Assembly (NCBI GenBank): GCA_964019695.1
Contig: OZ026525.1
Location: forward strand, 89,437,779-89,501,778
DNA from: Loripinus fragilis
Lineage: Eukaryota; Mollusca; Bivalvia; Lucinida; Lucinidae
Length of the DNA: 64,000 nt
Direction: 5' to 3'
Shown: positions 39,801-48,114 of the stretch, piece by piece
Layout: every line of letters starts with the position of its first letter
Position numbering within the stretch: the stretch's first letter is position 1
Notes under the pieces: generated by a model
What the model was told of the DNA's origin: nothing
Database searches by the model: none
What the model saw: the letters and a program-made list of their open reading frames with translations, nothing else
Program-made: the position numbers and the translations under genes

Positions 39801-42800
39801 CGTATATTCTCTATGAATTCCAATGTCAGTATTGAGTTGGTTGGTGTTTCATTGTAAAATCAGGTTATTATACATGAGGATAATTATTAAAATTAGATAA
39901 TAAGTGATTATAGCTAGATTTCGTTCAAAATATTTCTAAAAATGTAGCCCCTTTGTGTTGAAAATACGAAACATATTAAAGTAAAGGAGTATGATCAGGA
40001 AATACCACAATCACACACCGTGAACAAACTCAAGGCACCATGTGGAAGAACCACAGAACACTAACAGTCACACAACAAGGATGACAGAGCAGCTATTTTT
40101 TCTCTTTTTCTTAAAGATGATTGCAACCTAAAAAGAGGGAGTGCAGTGGCTCAGTGGTAGAGTGCTTGACTCGAGACCGCGAGGCTGCGGGTTCGAGCCT
40201 CACCGGCGTCACTGCGTTGTGGTCCTTGAGCAAGACACATTTATCCTAGCTTTGTACTGGTTCAACCCAGGAAGACCCGTCCCTGTTTAACTGAAAGATT
40301 ATTGATGGGACGTAAAGAATCAAATCAAACACAGCAAACCTAAAAAGGACAAGAAGTAATTTACATGACATACAAGGGTCAATATAAATCCCCCACAAAC
40401 AGTGGCCCAACAAAGGATCATTAAACAGTGATTCAAAATCAACAGAACCACTGCCTTAGACGGGGAAACAGTCTAAGGACTTGGGGAGGGTGGTGCTTAA
40501 ATGCATTCTACTGTCACTAAATGTTGCTTCGCTCCATATACTATTTTAGTTAAAAAACACACAAAAGTGTTCAGCTCACAAATGCTTCTGACATGATTAG
40601 AAAAGCAAACGTTATGCACGTAAAATTGTAAATATTTTCTGTAGCCCATCAGTGATTACATATGCTTTGGTGCGCAAAAGAACCATCTCATTGATACTGT
40701 TCTTTAGAGTCTTCAATTGGCAAAATATGTTTTTGCTACATAATCATAACTAAAATTATAAAAGTCCTGCTGTAAAAAATGTGAAAGGTCCAAAAATATC
40801 TTCGGGAGAAGAAGCAACTAAACAGTAATTAAGTGTAGGCGACACTTTTCAACAGTCGACGATTCAGCGGTGGTTCTTTATGATGAGAAAGTCTACCTAG
40901 GCCAAGTGACAGAATCAGACAATGTTCACATTCAAATTTCTTTACTGAGGCTGGCAGATATATATGTTCTTATGGTATCCCAATGCCCAAGATGAAATCT
41001 GGATTCAGAGAAAATGTACTCACAATTCTGTAATCACTAAAGCCTGTAAGTTGGGAAATCAAAGTGATGTTTTCAACTTAAACAAAAAAGAGCAAAAAAC
41101 TTTTATACAGTCAACGCCATCTAAATTAAGCTATGTTTCATAAGAATCGCGAATGTATTTTTACTTGTTACATATTGTTTACACTTGGTCACTTGTGACA
41201 ACAAGGTTCAGTATCGCTTCCTCAATTCTGACATTAATGCATATTGTTTTCATATAGAAATGGTATTGTAGCGGAATGATGTCATTGATCTTTTTTATGT
41301 AGTTTTATCTTTGTTTTCTCTAACACCCGTTAGATAAACGTTGGGTTAACTTTATACAGGAAATACCTGTATTTGTATAATTGGTGTCATGTCACATGTT
41401 CATTAAGATATTTATATAATCTGTTGTTCAATTTCATAATAAACAAAATGTGAGGGAATCGATTTATAAATCCTTTCATTAAAAATATTTAAATTTAATC
41501 CTAATACGTCGCCTGAAGCTAATGATTAGAGGCCTGGGACAGAACCTGGAAATTCAGAGAAAAATCATATAAGTTTATAAAAATGAAGAGTGTATCAGTA
41601 TGTTTATATAACACCATTGTTAATGTAGGAACGATGCTTATATGTTTGAGTTGGTTTTGGCTTTTATCTAACACCCGTAACAAAAGTAGATTCAATTAGA
41701 AACATCATCCAGAAATCGACTGCTAATCAAATTATGTTAGATGATTCCTTAGACTTATTTTGGTATCCCTTTCAAATGTAATGATGATGTTTTTGTTGTG
41801 TCTGTCAGTGATGCTGTAAACTGACAAGTTATGTCATACCAGATGTTTGGTAAGATGCTCATACAGTTCATTGCTCCAGTTTTATGTTATAACATGCATG
41901 CCACTTCTGTCAGAGTATTATAAAAAGAATCATTGCACACTGTTTTAAGAAAAGTTTCTCTAAATGTTGTCTTTGAATGATGCGTTGTTTAAAATACTAT
42001 CAAGACACTTACTTAAATGTTTCATGATGTTCGCTAAGGCCTTTGCAATATCTATCAAAATACAGTCTTAGAAACATATACATGTTAAACAAGTGTTTTT
42101 AGCTCACCTGAGCCATTGGCTCAGGGTGAGCTATTGTGATCATTGGATGTGGGATTGCCCGTCGTCCGTCGTCAACAATTGCTTCAAACGACATATCCTC
42201 CAAAACTACTATCTGGATTTTGACCAAACTTGGCAGGAACGAACCTTATATGACCCTCTTTTTAAATTGTTCAAATGGTTCTGGTCCATTGCATAACTAG
42301 GTCACACAGGCTAAAAATAGGTTTTCAAGATGAAAACTTTAAAAATCGTCTTATCTGAAACCACAAGGCCTAGAGCTTTGATATTTGGTATGTAGTATTA
42401 CCTGGTAGACCTCTACCAAGTTTGTTCAAATTATAGCCCTGGGGCAAAAAATGGCCCCGCCCCGGGGGGTCGCATGTTTTACATAGTCTTATATAGGGAG
42501 CAACATGAAAAAATCTTCTTGTCTGAAACCACAAGGCCTAGAGCCTGATATTTGGTATGTAGTATCATCAAGTGGACTTCTACAAAGTTTGGTCAAATTA
42601 TATCCCTGAGGCCAAAAATGGCCTCGCCTCGGGGGTCACATGTTTTATATCGGCTTATATGGGGAGCAACATGAAAAAATCTTCTTGTCTGAAACCACAA
42701 GGCCTAAAGCCTTGATATTTGGTATGTAGTATCATCTAGTTGACCTGTACCAAGTTTGTTCAAATTATAGCCCTGCCGCCAAAAATGGCCTGCCCAGGGG

Positions 42801-45070
42801 GTCACATATTTTACATAGGCTTATATAGGAAGCAACATAAAAAAATCTTCTGGTCTGAAACCGCAAGGCCTTGAGCCTTGATTTTGGTATGTAGTATCAT
42901 CTAGTGAACCTCTACCAATGTTGTTCAAATTATAGCCTTTGGACCAAAAATGACCCCGCCTCGGGGGTCACAGGTTTTACATAGGCTTTTATAGGGAGAA
43001 ACATGAAAAATTCTTCTTGTCTGAAGCCACAAAGCCTAGAGCCTTGATATTTGGTATGAAGCATCATCTGGTAGACCTCTGCCAAGTTTGTTCAAATTAG
43101 ACCACTGTGGCCAAAAATGGCCACGCCCCAGGGATCACATGCTTTACATAGGCTTATATAGGGAGAAACATAAAAAAATCTTTTTGTCTGAAACCACAAG
43201 GCCTAGAGCTTTGATATTTGATATGTAGCATCACGTTGTGGACCTCTAACAAGTTTGTTTAAATTATGCCCCTGGAGCCAAAATTGATCCAGCCCCAGGG
43301 GGTCACATGCTTTACACAGACTAATATAGGGAGAAACATGAAAAAATCTTCTTGTCTGAAACCACAAGGCATAGAGCCTTGATATTTGGTATGAAAGCAT
43401 CATCTAGTGGACCTCTACCAAGTTTGTTCGAATTATACCCCTGGGGCTAAAAAGGCTCCACCCCAGGGTCACATGCTTTTCATAGGCAAAAATAGGGAGA
43501 AACATGAAAAAATCTTCTTGTCTGAAACCATTAGGCCTAGAGCCATGATATTTGGTATGTAGCATCACCTTGTGGATTATGCCCCTTGGGCCAAGAATTG
43601 TAATTGTGCCCATTTTTGGAGAAAGACTGCATTACGTAATGTTACTAAGTTGTAAACCAATAGAAAATAATTGATTTATATATTTGGCTTTATCTCACTC
43701 CCAGATGCAAATCGTGTGTGAATGGTTGTTAAAAATCAGAAATTTATTAAATTCCAGAAAGCATTTGACACAATTTTAAATAAAATCTTACAGTTGATTT
43801 CTTAACATAAAAATGCCTTTAGGAGATATAATATTCATACCAGATAAAAAAAATCACCTGCATGTCAGAAGAAAGTGACGTCATTGTTATGTTAAAGTGA
43901 CATGATCGTGTTACATCGCATCACAGCGTATTCAGAAAATTCTGTTAGCTTTTTTTAAATTATATACTGACAGACTTTAAAAACGCAACACTTGGATAGC
44001 AGCTTTAATTTAGGTCTCGAAAAAGAAGGCAGAACAATGATTTTGATTGTATGTTAAAGAGCATTTATTTGTAAGTAAAACATGGAAAACTTGTCCAACT
44101 AAGACGAACTTAATGCACTAAAATGTAAACTTTTTGAGATAGGGGTCAACTGTTTTATGTAACCAAATGTTATGATTGAAAGATTCCCTACTTTTTTAAA
44201 TCAAGAAACACTAGAAGCATCGAATATGTATTATGAACTTCGTTAGCTATCGAGAAATCACTCTGATATTGATTGGCAGGTCTGCGATACAGCTTATTTG
44301 CGTATGTGACGCTTATCTGGGTGTACCCTTCCATTCAATAGCTTAAAATCTCCTCTACTTAAGAAATGTTTAAATGGCTAAATTCATACGGAGCAAATAA
44401 CGTCGTCCAGTTTATTTGTACAATTAAAACTAAAGTGCTTGCTGAAGAAGCCAACTCATGTTGATATTATTGAAGCAAAGGAAGTTTACATTCAACAGTC
44501 TTTTGGAAGATATAAGGGGAAGTTAGTGTTGCGTAATTAAAGTCCGTCAGTATATAACATGCAGTATTTTAATCATGAGCAAGAAAAATAATCCATTATT
44601 TCTGTGAGGATGGGTTAGAAAAATCTGCCTCTCTGAATTACAATTTGGCATCACTAGGCTTGCCAAGTGATGACAAACGGTGATCCAGAGGGAGGGTTTT
44701 TTTCTCTCCCATCCTCACACTCATGATTGATTCTTATAATCTTCTATTTGCAGATACTAAGCTTTTATACATATGTCCCGTTGGTGAGTGTAAATTCGCC
44801 TCAGATGATGAAAATAAACTGTTTCTGCATCGTATACGACCTAATGAGCAGCATGCTACCATAAAATGTGTTTGTTACTGCTATGGAAGAAAGGCAGGAC
44901 GTCCATCTAGAAACAATCCACATATGCTGTGGTATGAATCCGAAAGGCTTCTAGAGTTTGGTAACCTTCAGCCAGGGGATTATATTGTCCCTGACATCCA
45001 GAATAACACTAATTTTACAGACAATGAATTGATTAAAGATAAATTATCTGAAATTGAAAATGATAAATAA
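24584..45070 (+). CDS. BTB/POZ zinc-finger protein, five exons
   Basis: Such proteins are usually nuclear transcription regulators that dimerise through BTB and bind DNA through zinc fingers. Exons 24584-24809, 26647-28073, 30027-30124, 37662-37714 and 44754-45070 join with GT/AG borders and consistent phases (1, 0, 2, 1) to 706 codons plus stop. The BTB domain spans about residues 12-125 and is split by intron 1. A long Ser/Thr/Asp-rich linker follows with two sumoylation-like motifs (IKEEVDD, IKDEVID). Then come a Cys-rich segment and one clear C2H2 finger (residues ~455-485), an acidic stretch, a short CxC exon, and a last exon with a degenerate finger and a GRPSR basic patch. It is not assignable to a named orthologue by eye. 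The last coding exon is duplicated downstream. Confidence 0.85.
26090..26510 (+). mobile_element. tail family 1 copies in BTB intron 1
   Basis: Two pieces (to about 26185 and from about 26190) match the Penelope-type tail, including GGCAAGGTTGGCGCCGTAAA, TAAAATATTTTACTGACGG and GGTGTGCTACTTGATTGTAT. Same orientation as the host gene. Confidence 0.75.
26647..28073 (+). CDS. BTB gene exon 2 (second half of BTB, linker, C2H2 finger)
   Basis: Acceptor TTTTACAG|GC; the first two bases complete a split Gly codon, giving LVLA-G-ISVLDLANVVKYIYSG across the junction, a textbook BTB sequence. The exon continues with a long low-complexity linker, sumoylation-like IKEEVDD and IKDEVID, CSRCDKCNIQRLATLKYIEH (Cys pair plus His) and CNMCTVRCDSKQLLLEHRKQ followed by H, a C-x2-C-x12-H-x3-H finger. 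Donor GTG|GTGAGT. Without splicing the frame would read 30 more residues into the intron. Confidence 0.88.
28140..28205. repeat. short inverted repeat in BTB intron 2
   Basis: TTGATATCAAGTTTACCAGG (from 28119) and CCTGGTATGCTTGATATCAA (to 28201) pair around about 45 bases. Confidence 0.6.
28930..29965 (+). repeat. degenerate tandem array interrupted by a tail family 2 copy
   Basis: Repeated phrases such as AACCAGTGGATGGAATCTAACC, CTCTTCAACCAAAAGATAGA, CTCCTTAACCAATAGATGGA and GACCTTGACCTAATTCTTCA recur at 130-200-base intervals. A tail family 2 copy (28985-29300) sits inside. All in BTB intron 2. Confidence 0.55.
30027..30124 (+). CDS. BTB gene exon 3
   Basis: Acceptor TAATCTTTCAG|GATAG, donor AGAAG|GTAATT. 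Ninety-eight bases in phase 0 encode DSDTLSSSCSLSENLGLQ, then NLSTESWIDDVVIR plus a split Arg. Short but supported by phase agreement with both neighbours and by biased composition (Ser, acidic). No homology recognised. Confidence 0.65.
30140..30365. mobile_element. palindromic repeat family F, copy 2
   Basis: Same layout as 13640-13870: CATAAGGTACAAGTTGGCAT on the left, GATTTGAATCTATACTATAT and CTTGTATCTTATG on the right, with TGATCAGAGTCTTTGATGGG inside. It starts directly after exon 3. Confidence 0.6.
30380..30598. mobile_element. MITE family B copy 3
   Basis: Left AACCTGTCTTTTGGGTTTGC and right GAAACCATGAAGACAGGTTT are inverted ends around AACAAAGGCGCACACCAGCC and GCGCAGTCTGATCAGCACTT. 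Confidence 0.65.
30928..31035 (-). repeat. LTR-like direct repeat, distal copy
   Basis: Matches 34358-34465: TTATTGTGACTCTGTATTGC, ACTCCACTCTAACGTCGTCG and TGATATCATGACGTCA. On the minus strand it contains CACAATAAAG, a possible polyadenylation signal. Together with the gag remnant this may be the far LTR of a decayed element. Confidence 0.4.
31446..31658. mobile_element. MITE with GGGTAAAGT ends and TA target duplication
   Basis: Begins GGGTAAAGTGGGGTAAATTC and ends GACTTTACCC, with a second inverted block (GGACAAACC / TGTCCGAATA). TA dinucleotides flank both sides (31444-31445, 31659-31660), as left by Tc1/mariner transposases. Length 213. Confidence 0.82.
31672..31796 (+). repeat. 25-bp minisatellite, five copies
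   Basis: Units start TGTATTATCTATGCTAGCCC followed by TCATC; copy 2 has a C to A change and copy 3 a final T. It begins 14 bases after the MITE. Confidence 0.9.
31800..32737. other. BTB intron 3 interval, nothing coding recognised
   Basis: AT-rich unique sequence. A half copy of palindromic family C may be present near 32325-32365. Confidence 0.4.
32738..33126 (+). pseudogene. 5'-truncated Penelope-like element (C-terminal RT ORF end)
   Basis: From AATAAATTGTTTACTCAG onwards the sequence matches the C-terminal ~128 codons of the 17923-19419 ORF with few changes (SDSMMVLT versus SDSMMVPT at the stop). The left edge is abrupt, as expected from incomplete reverse transcription. Confidence 0.88.
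33127..33655 (+). mobile_element. 3' tail of the truncated Penelope-like element
   Basis: Collinear with 19420-19955, with a small deletion around the TGTGGTCACCTGC position. It ends at CCCTTTCTTACGTTC. Confidence 0.85.
33711..34115 (-). pseudogene. retroelement gag/capsid-like remnant
   Basis: The minus strand reads LDTFKDFDNTRRKEELSIQE, then YRKYQTKHMTLPSKILALSL and IKRANITREEKLRVLTGMKY. This resembles the capsid-like domain of LTR retrotransposon polyproteins (F-x4-R-x5-I-x-(E/D)-(Y/F), then LP-x2-(I/V)-LA-x-x-L-x-x-AN(I/L)). Upstream codons (EKDETKIREKVFDFDQLPLE) continue it after a frameshift near 33975. The partner pol region is not seen. Confidence 0.55.
34317..34354 (+). repeat. (AC)n microsatellite
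   Basis: About 17 AC units with two interruptions, next to the LTR-like repeat. Confidence 0.9.
34358..34465 (-). repeat. LTR-like direct repeat, proximal copy
   Basis: Same sequence as 30928-31035, with CACTCCACTCTAACGTCGTC and GATGTCATGACGTTAC. It lies just upstream of the gag remnant when read on the minus strand, the expected place of a 5' LTR. Confidence 0.4.
34550..34690. mobile_element. palindromic MITE family D copy 2
   Basis: GGAATCATGATTATTTCGGG and TCTCTTGCAAAGT are followed immediately by ACTTTGCAAGAGACCC and ATTTCATGATTCCATGAACA: an almost perfect palindrome centred near 34630. Confidence 0.8.
34691..34960. repeat. relative of the 6310-6560 repeat (inverted)
   Basis: The reverse complement shares AGCTCACTTGCCC and ordered similarities through the AT-rich part with 6350-6500. 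Confidence 0.5.
35165..35245 (+). mobile_element. terminal fragment of tail family 1
   Basis: GGTCAGGTGTGGTACTTGAT, GATTCCTGATCTTTGCAACC and TTACTTACTTTGG match the last 80 bases of the Penelope-type tail. Confidence 0.7.
35250..37660. other. BTB intron 3, largely unrecognised
   Basis: Only notable item is a 29-30-bp tandem array at 36477-36566 (three units with TTTTTACATTTACTTTGGTG). No exon with suitable phase was found. Confidence 0.5.
36477..36566 (+). repeat. 30-bp tandem repeat, three copies
   Basis: Each unit reads roughly AATATTTTTACATTTACTTT followed by GGTGTAACA; the first copy has extra T's. Confidence 0.85.
37662..37714 (+). CDS. BTB gene exon 4 (short CxC exon)
   Basis: Acceptor TTACACTTTTAG|G, donor CCATG|GTAAGT. 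Its first base completes the Arg codon left open by exon 3, then FTSMKDCECHSHKEDSH and one base. Its Cys/His content (C-x-C-x-H-x-H) could bind a metal, but this is conjecture. Supported by phase and good splice sites; short, so moderate certainty. Confidence 0.6.
37800..37880. repeat. inverted repeat GTTTGTATTCCAGATCTGTT / GATCTGGGTCCAAACTG
   Basis: CCAAACAGTTTGTATTCCAG and CTGATCTGGGTCCAAACTGT form a hairpin. The half-site TTTGGACCCAGATC recurs at 28660 and at the right edge (63972-63990), marking another dispersed palindromic family. Confidence 0.55.
38135..38400 (-). mobile_element. tail family 1 copy in BTB intron 4
   Basis: Reverse complement of the tail: GATCAGGAATCGATACAATC, ACCTGACCCAGGATACCACA, CAGCAGGTGACCAC, GGAACGGTCAGTAAAAAG. 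Confidence 0.75.
39978..40530 (-). mobile_element. tail family 2 copy interrupted by SINE copy 2
   Basis: The left part (39978-40124) holds GTATGATCAGGAAATACCAC and GGAAGAACCACAGAACACTA; the right part (40430-40530) holds ATCAACAGAACCACTGCCTT and GCTTAAATGCATTCTACTG. The SINE with its duplication sits between. Confidence 0.65.
40136..40336 (+). mobile_element. tRNA-derived SINE, copy 2, with 11-bp target duplication
   Basis: A box TGGCTCAGTGG and B box GGTTCGAGCCTC, body and GATGGGACGTAAAGAATCAA end as in copy 1. AACCTAAAAAG flanks it at 40125-40135 and 40337-40347. It inserted into an older tail family 2 copy within BTB intron 4. Confidence 0.92.
40670..40735. repeat. hairpin repeat, family E, decayed copy
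   Basis: GCGCAAAAGAACCATCTCAT, TGATACTGTTCTTTAGAGT and AAAATATGTTTTTGC follow the family order with mismatches in the stem. Confidence 0.45.
42100..43615 (+). repeat. 166-bp satellite-like array, eight copies, with hairpin head
   Basis: The phrase TCTGAAACCACAAGGCCTAG occurs at about 42354, 42522, 42687, 42853, 43018, 43184, 43352 and 43516, a 164-168-base period. Units share GATATTTGGTATGTAGTATC, CCAAGTTTGTTCAAATTATA and a GC-rich GGCCCCGCCC-like block. A head hairpin AGCTCACCTGAGCC / GGCTCAGGGTGAGCT sits at 42101-42133. In BTB intron 4. Confidence 0.92.
43620..44750. other. end of BTB intron 4, nothing recognised
   Basis: AT-rich unique sequence up to the exon 5 acceptor; no repeat relative or ORF of note. 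Confidence 0.5.
44754..45070 (+). CDS. BTB gene exon 5 (terminal exon)
   Basis: Acceptor CTTCTATTTGCAG|AT; the first two bases complete the Asp codon begun in exon 4. Encodes TKLLYICPVGECKFASDDEN (C-x4-C-x12-H degenerate finger), RIRPNEQHATIKCVCYCYGR, KAGRPSRNNPHMLWYESERL and FGNLQPGDYIVPDI, then a stop. The WYESER-L-x-F-G-N-L-Q-P-G-D-Y block is strongly preserved in the duplicate downstream but I do not recognise it. Confidence 0.78.
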
Positions 45071-45125
45071 ACTGGAAATCGGAATGGAAGGACAGCGTCT
45101 TTTAGACGATCAATTATGAAAAAAC

Positions 45126-45430
45126 TGTTACAGCATCGTATACGACCTAATGAGCAGCATGCTGCCATAAAATGTGTTTGCTACTGCTATGGAAGAAAGG
45201 CAGGACGTCCATCTAGAAACAATCCACATATGATGTGGTACGAATCAGAAAGGTTTCTTGAGTTTGGTAACCTTCAGCCAGGGGATTATATTGTCCCTGG
45301 CATCCTGGATAACACTCATTTACAGACAATGAATTGATAAAGATAAATTATCTAAAAGTGAAAATGATATATAAACTAATGGAATGGGATGACAGCGTCT
45401 TTTAGATGATCAAATATGTTGTTCAACAAT
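45126..45430 (+). pseudogene. tandem duplicate of BTB terminal exon, copy 2
   Basis: Starts about 306 bases after the matching point in exon 5 and repeats HRIRPNEQHAAIKCVCYCYG through GDYIVPGI with about six amino acid changes. A one-base deletion near 45320 shifts the frame and ends it at HLQTMN. No upstream acceptor gives an open frame from exon 4, so it is probably 3' UTR or a dead exon. Confidence 0.85.
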
Positions 45431-45700
45431 TTGTTGCTTTGGACACTATTAATAGTCACTTATTAGTTCACACACTCCTGAAGATAGGATGTCCGTCTGG
45501 ATACAATCAAACTGTGATATGGTATGGATCAGCAAGGTACCTGAAAATCAGCTCTGGGGTAATATCGTCCCACGACATTCAGAACTACCCCATTTTTACA
45601 GACTCTGAATTGATTGAAGATTAATTATCAGGAATTTGTGAAGATGAGAGAAAATTGACTCGAATAGATTGTCTTTTAACCGATTATATTCGTTGATGTG
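45431..45700 (+). pseudogene. tandem duplicate of BTB terminal exon, copy 3 (diverged)
   Basis: Weaker match in the same order: IGCPSGYNQTVIWYGSARYL, SSHDIQN and FTDSELIED, ending at a stop at about 45622, then ATTGTCTTTTAACCGATTAT, which corresponds to the GCGTCTTTTAGACGATCAAT after copies 1 and 2. Confidence 0.7.
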
Positions 45701-46120
45701 AAATTTGTATGTTTGAATGGGCACCCCATATAAAAGTGGGTCACTATGGAGCCACCATGAGCCACTATGGGGCAGCTGAGCACTTTGTTTGGCTTGTAAT
45801 TCGAAACATGCATTTTTCATTTCTGAACAACCAAACATATAATATGTGGTCATGTTAGAAAGTTTGAGACTCTCTAATATCGTTTGGATAATATATTTAT
45901 TACTCTTGGCTCTTATATGTAATTGTATAGACAAATTGTAAATATACCAATGGATACTAATTGTACTCGTTGTAGATTTGTTTTTGTGTCACCTGCGAAG
46001 TATGGCAGACCCATAGGGAGCATGTCTCCCAGGAGCGTAGCCAGATGCTTTATCATGTTGACGCCCACCAAACTATTTGGAGAATTTATAGATATCTGAC
46101 CTTGTAACTTTACTTTTCAG
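45701..46120. other. sequence downstream of the BTB gene
   Basis: No ORF or repeat relative. A short array of GGGTCACTATGG / GAGCCACCATGAGCCACTAT occurs at 45738-45778. Confidence 0.4.
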
Positions 46121-46514
46121 ATAGCGAATGATAAAGGCGCTGATCATACTGCGCAGATGCACAGGCTGATCTGCGCCTTTGTTGTTCGCAATCAAGAAAA
46201 TCCAGGGTTTCTCGTGTCTAAGCCCATATGCTGTTGAAGCCCAGGCTTCCTGGCCTCCGCCTGGCTACGCATCTGTCTCAGTCTTTAGTGTTGTCGTCCA
46301 TGTAGTCATCCATTGCATCACACTTTTGGTTTCCAATCAATAACTTTAGAAGGGATGCATCAATTCCATTCACATTTTACAGAAGGGTAATGCATTGTTA
46401 GATACAGGTCAAGTTTGAATTTGGAGATCAGCAGCAAACGTTTGACTGAGTTATGGTCCTTTTATGACTTAAATTTTGACAGTCAACACATCCGATTCTC
46501 AGAATTCTAGTTGT

Positions 46515-46920
46515 TTTGTTATGAGGGAGCTTCATGTTGTCTCTTTCTGACAATAATAAACCTGATGTTATTGAAGACGCAACTTCAAGATATGAGCGGT
46601 GACATGTAATTTCCAACAATGTGGCTTTTTGATAAGTGCAGACTCAGACGAGCCTGTGCAGCCTCCTTTTGAGCTTAAAAGCTCCAAATGATATTCAGTC
46701 AGTAACTTAACAGTCACAGAAGATTCAAGCGACAAGCAAAGGCTCAGATCAGAATGCGCGTATGCAAATACCACATTGTTGGAAATCTCACGTCGCGGGT
46801 CATATCTAGATGACGTGCTCCATATCGATATTCCTTCTTTTGAACAAATGGCAAGTCAGATGCATCCCCCTCCCACCAAAATACAGATAAATAAAACAAA
46901 TTCTTTTGATGCTAAACCCC
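46515..46920 (+). pseudogene. Penelope-like RT fragment split by a MITE
   Basis: 46517-46592 aligns with the segment just before motif C of the large element (TCATGTTGTCTCTTTCTGAC), and after the MITE 46803-46920 continues without loss into LDDVLHIDIPSFEQMASQM (motif C and beyond). It is much diverged from the 17.7-kb copy. Confidence 0.8.
46593..46802. mobile_element. MITE family A copy 5 with TA target duplication
   Basis: TGAGCGGTGACATGTAATTT to AAATCTCACGTCGCGGGTCA, flanked by TA at 46591-46592 and 46803-46804. Removing it restores the Penelope-like reading, which fixes both the ends and the target site of this family. Confidence 0.92.
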
Positions 46921-46996
46921 CTTTGTGGATTTGGACTTGTCCATTACATATGGCATTGTTTCATGAAAAAAAATAATAAATGAGATGACTAAGAAG

Positions 46997-47842
46997 CTCT
47001 AGCGATAAGGCGTGTATTTTCCCTAGTTGACATGATAACAAACACCAAACTGCACTCTTGTTTTTAAAATTGGTGCGTTTTATGCAAAGTAAGCATCAAA
47101 ATACGTTTCAAAGCAATTTATTCTTAGCAAAGCAGTAAAAATTTGCGCTTTCTACTCCCACCCCTCATTTTACGTCTTTCTACTGGGACAGAACAGACTT
47201 TGAGTAAATGCTTTGCTAGTTTTCAAAAAGTAAACTGCTAAACTGTAAAAGATAGAAGTGCTATTCATTTCCAAAACTTTACAATATCCTTCCTACGCAT
47301 GCGTACGAAATATACTTAAAACTGTGACGTTTGTCACTGGAAAGGTGAAACTGGTGTCTTTCAGTTTGTTTTAGATACTCCCCCCAAGACCCAAGATGCC
47401 CTTTGGACAATGACATATCGCTATAAACATATACAACATATCAAAAGGGCGTCTAGGGGGGAAGGGGTTGTAGAAGCCAAAGAAGACATCAAGCATCTGA
47501 CAAAAATAGACTGCTTTGCCAAATGGTCGTTTTTATTGTACATCAACTGTATAAAATATATACTCTATCGTGATAGATCATTTGTTTACCTTAGTGTAAC
47601 GGTCTATTTCACATACATGTTACTGAAATAACAAGCACAGTTGATGGTCATAATAAATTCTCATTCAAAACGAAGTAGGATTATTATATGCATTAAGGAC
47701 AAAAGCGATTATAATACAAGGGTGCATAAATGGCTGGTCAATGTGTATTTGTTGAATGTGCCTATTGTCTCCAGTCCTTATTTCAACAAAATAAAACGAA
47801 CGTCTCATTTAGGGAAATGGCACGCCTTATCGCTAGAAATTC
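46997..47842. mobile_element. candidate TIR element, 846 bp
   Basis: CTAGCGATAAGGCGTGTATT TTCCCTAG at the left is answered by TTTAGGGAAATGGCACGCC TTATCGCTAG at the right. No transposase is seen inside. The left part is shared, inverted, with 7500-7735. Confidence 0.65.
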
Positions 47843-47940
47843 TTTTAATTTAGGGTTATCACACTAATATCAGTGAATATTGTCCCAAGATGGGATATAG
47901 AAGGAGGGAACCCAGCAGACAGGCAACCTTAAAACAACGA

Positions 47941-47968
47941 AGATGCGACGTCTTATGACGTCGCATCG
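47941..47968. repeat. perfect short palindrome
   Basis: GATGCGACGTC-TTAT-GACGTCGCATC, followed by two more GACGT-containing near repeats to 48000. Confidence 0.8.
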
Positions 47969-48114
47969 ACGGTGATACGACGTTGTTATGACGTCATGTG
48001 ACTGCTGGTAAGCTTGCGATGTTTGTCAATATACCAACAAGGGGCAATATTCACAACGTTAACACCAGTGTCATAGCACTTTAATTTTATTCATGTAGCT
48101 ATGAATATACAGAG

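Larger units (their letters stand above)
38880..41690. other. intron region with dispersed TAACACCCGTAAC motif
   Basis: TCTAACACCCRTAAC-like 13-15-mers occur near 38906, 39097, 39256, 39275, 41318 and 41662 on the plus strand and, as GGGCGTTAG, near 39614 and 39780 on the minus sense. The intervening sequence is AT-rich and unrecognised apart from the SINE and tail pieces listed separately. Confidence 0.5.
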
